A stretch of 64,000 nucleotides of DNA from Pseudeuparius sepicola (taxonomy: Eukaryota; Arthropoda; Insecta; Coleoptera; Anthribidae), in contig OY987298.1 of assembly GCA_963920635.1 (NCBI GenBank), forward strand, positions 67,291,949 through 67,355,948. The letters are read 5' to 3'. The position numbers and the translations under genes were made by a program. Below are positions 63,829-64,000 of this stretch, in pieces (the first letter of the stretch is position 1; every line of letters begins with the position of its first letter). The notes under the pieces were generated by a model. It was given only the letters and a program-made list of their open reading frames with translations, had not been told where the DNA came from and did not search any database.

Positions 63829-64000
63829 TTGATACTAATATAATCTGACAATAAGGAAGCATCCTGGAACATATTAGAATAATACAATATTTTGTGAAAC
63901 TTTTGTTTAATGCTTATTAAATAAAAATACAATTAGGTGACACATTAGGTGATTCACTACGGGTTAGTTTGCACTCCTTCTCCTTATTTCGTAAATAGTT
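63829..64000. other. Right edge, nothing recognised
   Basis: AT-rich; no feature supported. Confidence 0.4.

Overview
The window is AT-rich insect nuclear DNA; a beetle is plausible but cannot be settled from sequence alone. It contains no bacterial operons, CRISPR array or rRNA. Two conserved host genes can be read, and transposable elements of nearly every major class fill most of the rest, many nested inside one another.

Host genes. On the minus strand, 14306-14383 reads as the first coding exon of the largest subunit of RNA polymerase II (RPB1): 26 residues, then a GTGAGT splice donor. A GC-rich promoter-like block lies upstream (14384-14620). No later exon is visible, so intron 1 would run past the left edge of the window. 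On the plus strand, the atypical MAP kinase Erk7/MAPK15 occupies 37584-62853. Seven exons with GT-AG junctions join in frame to a 500-residue protein with every kinase motif present, but with TDY in the activation loop. The two genes are divergent, with about 23 kb of transposon-rich DNA between them.

Layout. 1-4300: a head-to-head palindromic Penelope-like retroelement with a 13-bp target duplication and hammerhead-like cores at both ends. 4300-8900: MULE and Crypton remnants, a 180-bp tandem repeat and an orphan ORF. 8900-14300: a large foldback element holding a mariner-type MITE, a 716-bp tandem duplication, a tRNA-Pro-like pseudogene and another MITE. 14640-22250: a palindromic MITE split by a 6.6-kb hAT-type element (8-bp target duplication), which itself holds an intact mariner-like element with 367-bp inverted repeats. 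22950-28700: a second, broken mariner-like element, three palindromic elements and transposase scraps. 28952-34481: a BEL/Pao LTR retrotransposon (5-bp target duplication) split by a solo LTR (4-bp duplication) and a hAT MITE (8-bp duplication). 36290-36520: a LINE remnant. The Erk7 introns then hold a hAT MITE, a 2.9-kb element in an otherwise ~60-bp intron, a mariner-like element with a three-exon transposase and a GC-AG intron, two Harbinger-type elements, a 2.4-kb foldback and smaller MITEs. Downstream of Erk7 is a dense cluster of TGACGT motifs and a MITE related to the intact mariner-like element.

How it works together. Erk7 and RPB1 are ordinary cellular genes. The rest is a record of transposition. 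Several insertions still show exact target duplications, and two palindromic elements keep the empty site in their opposite arm, so the order of events can be read directly.
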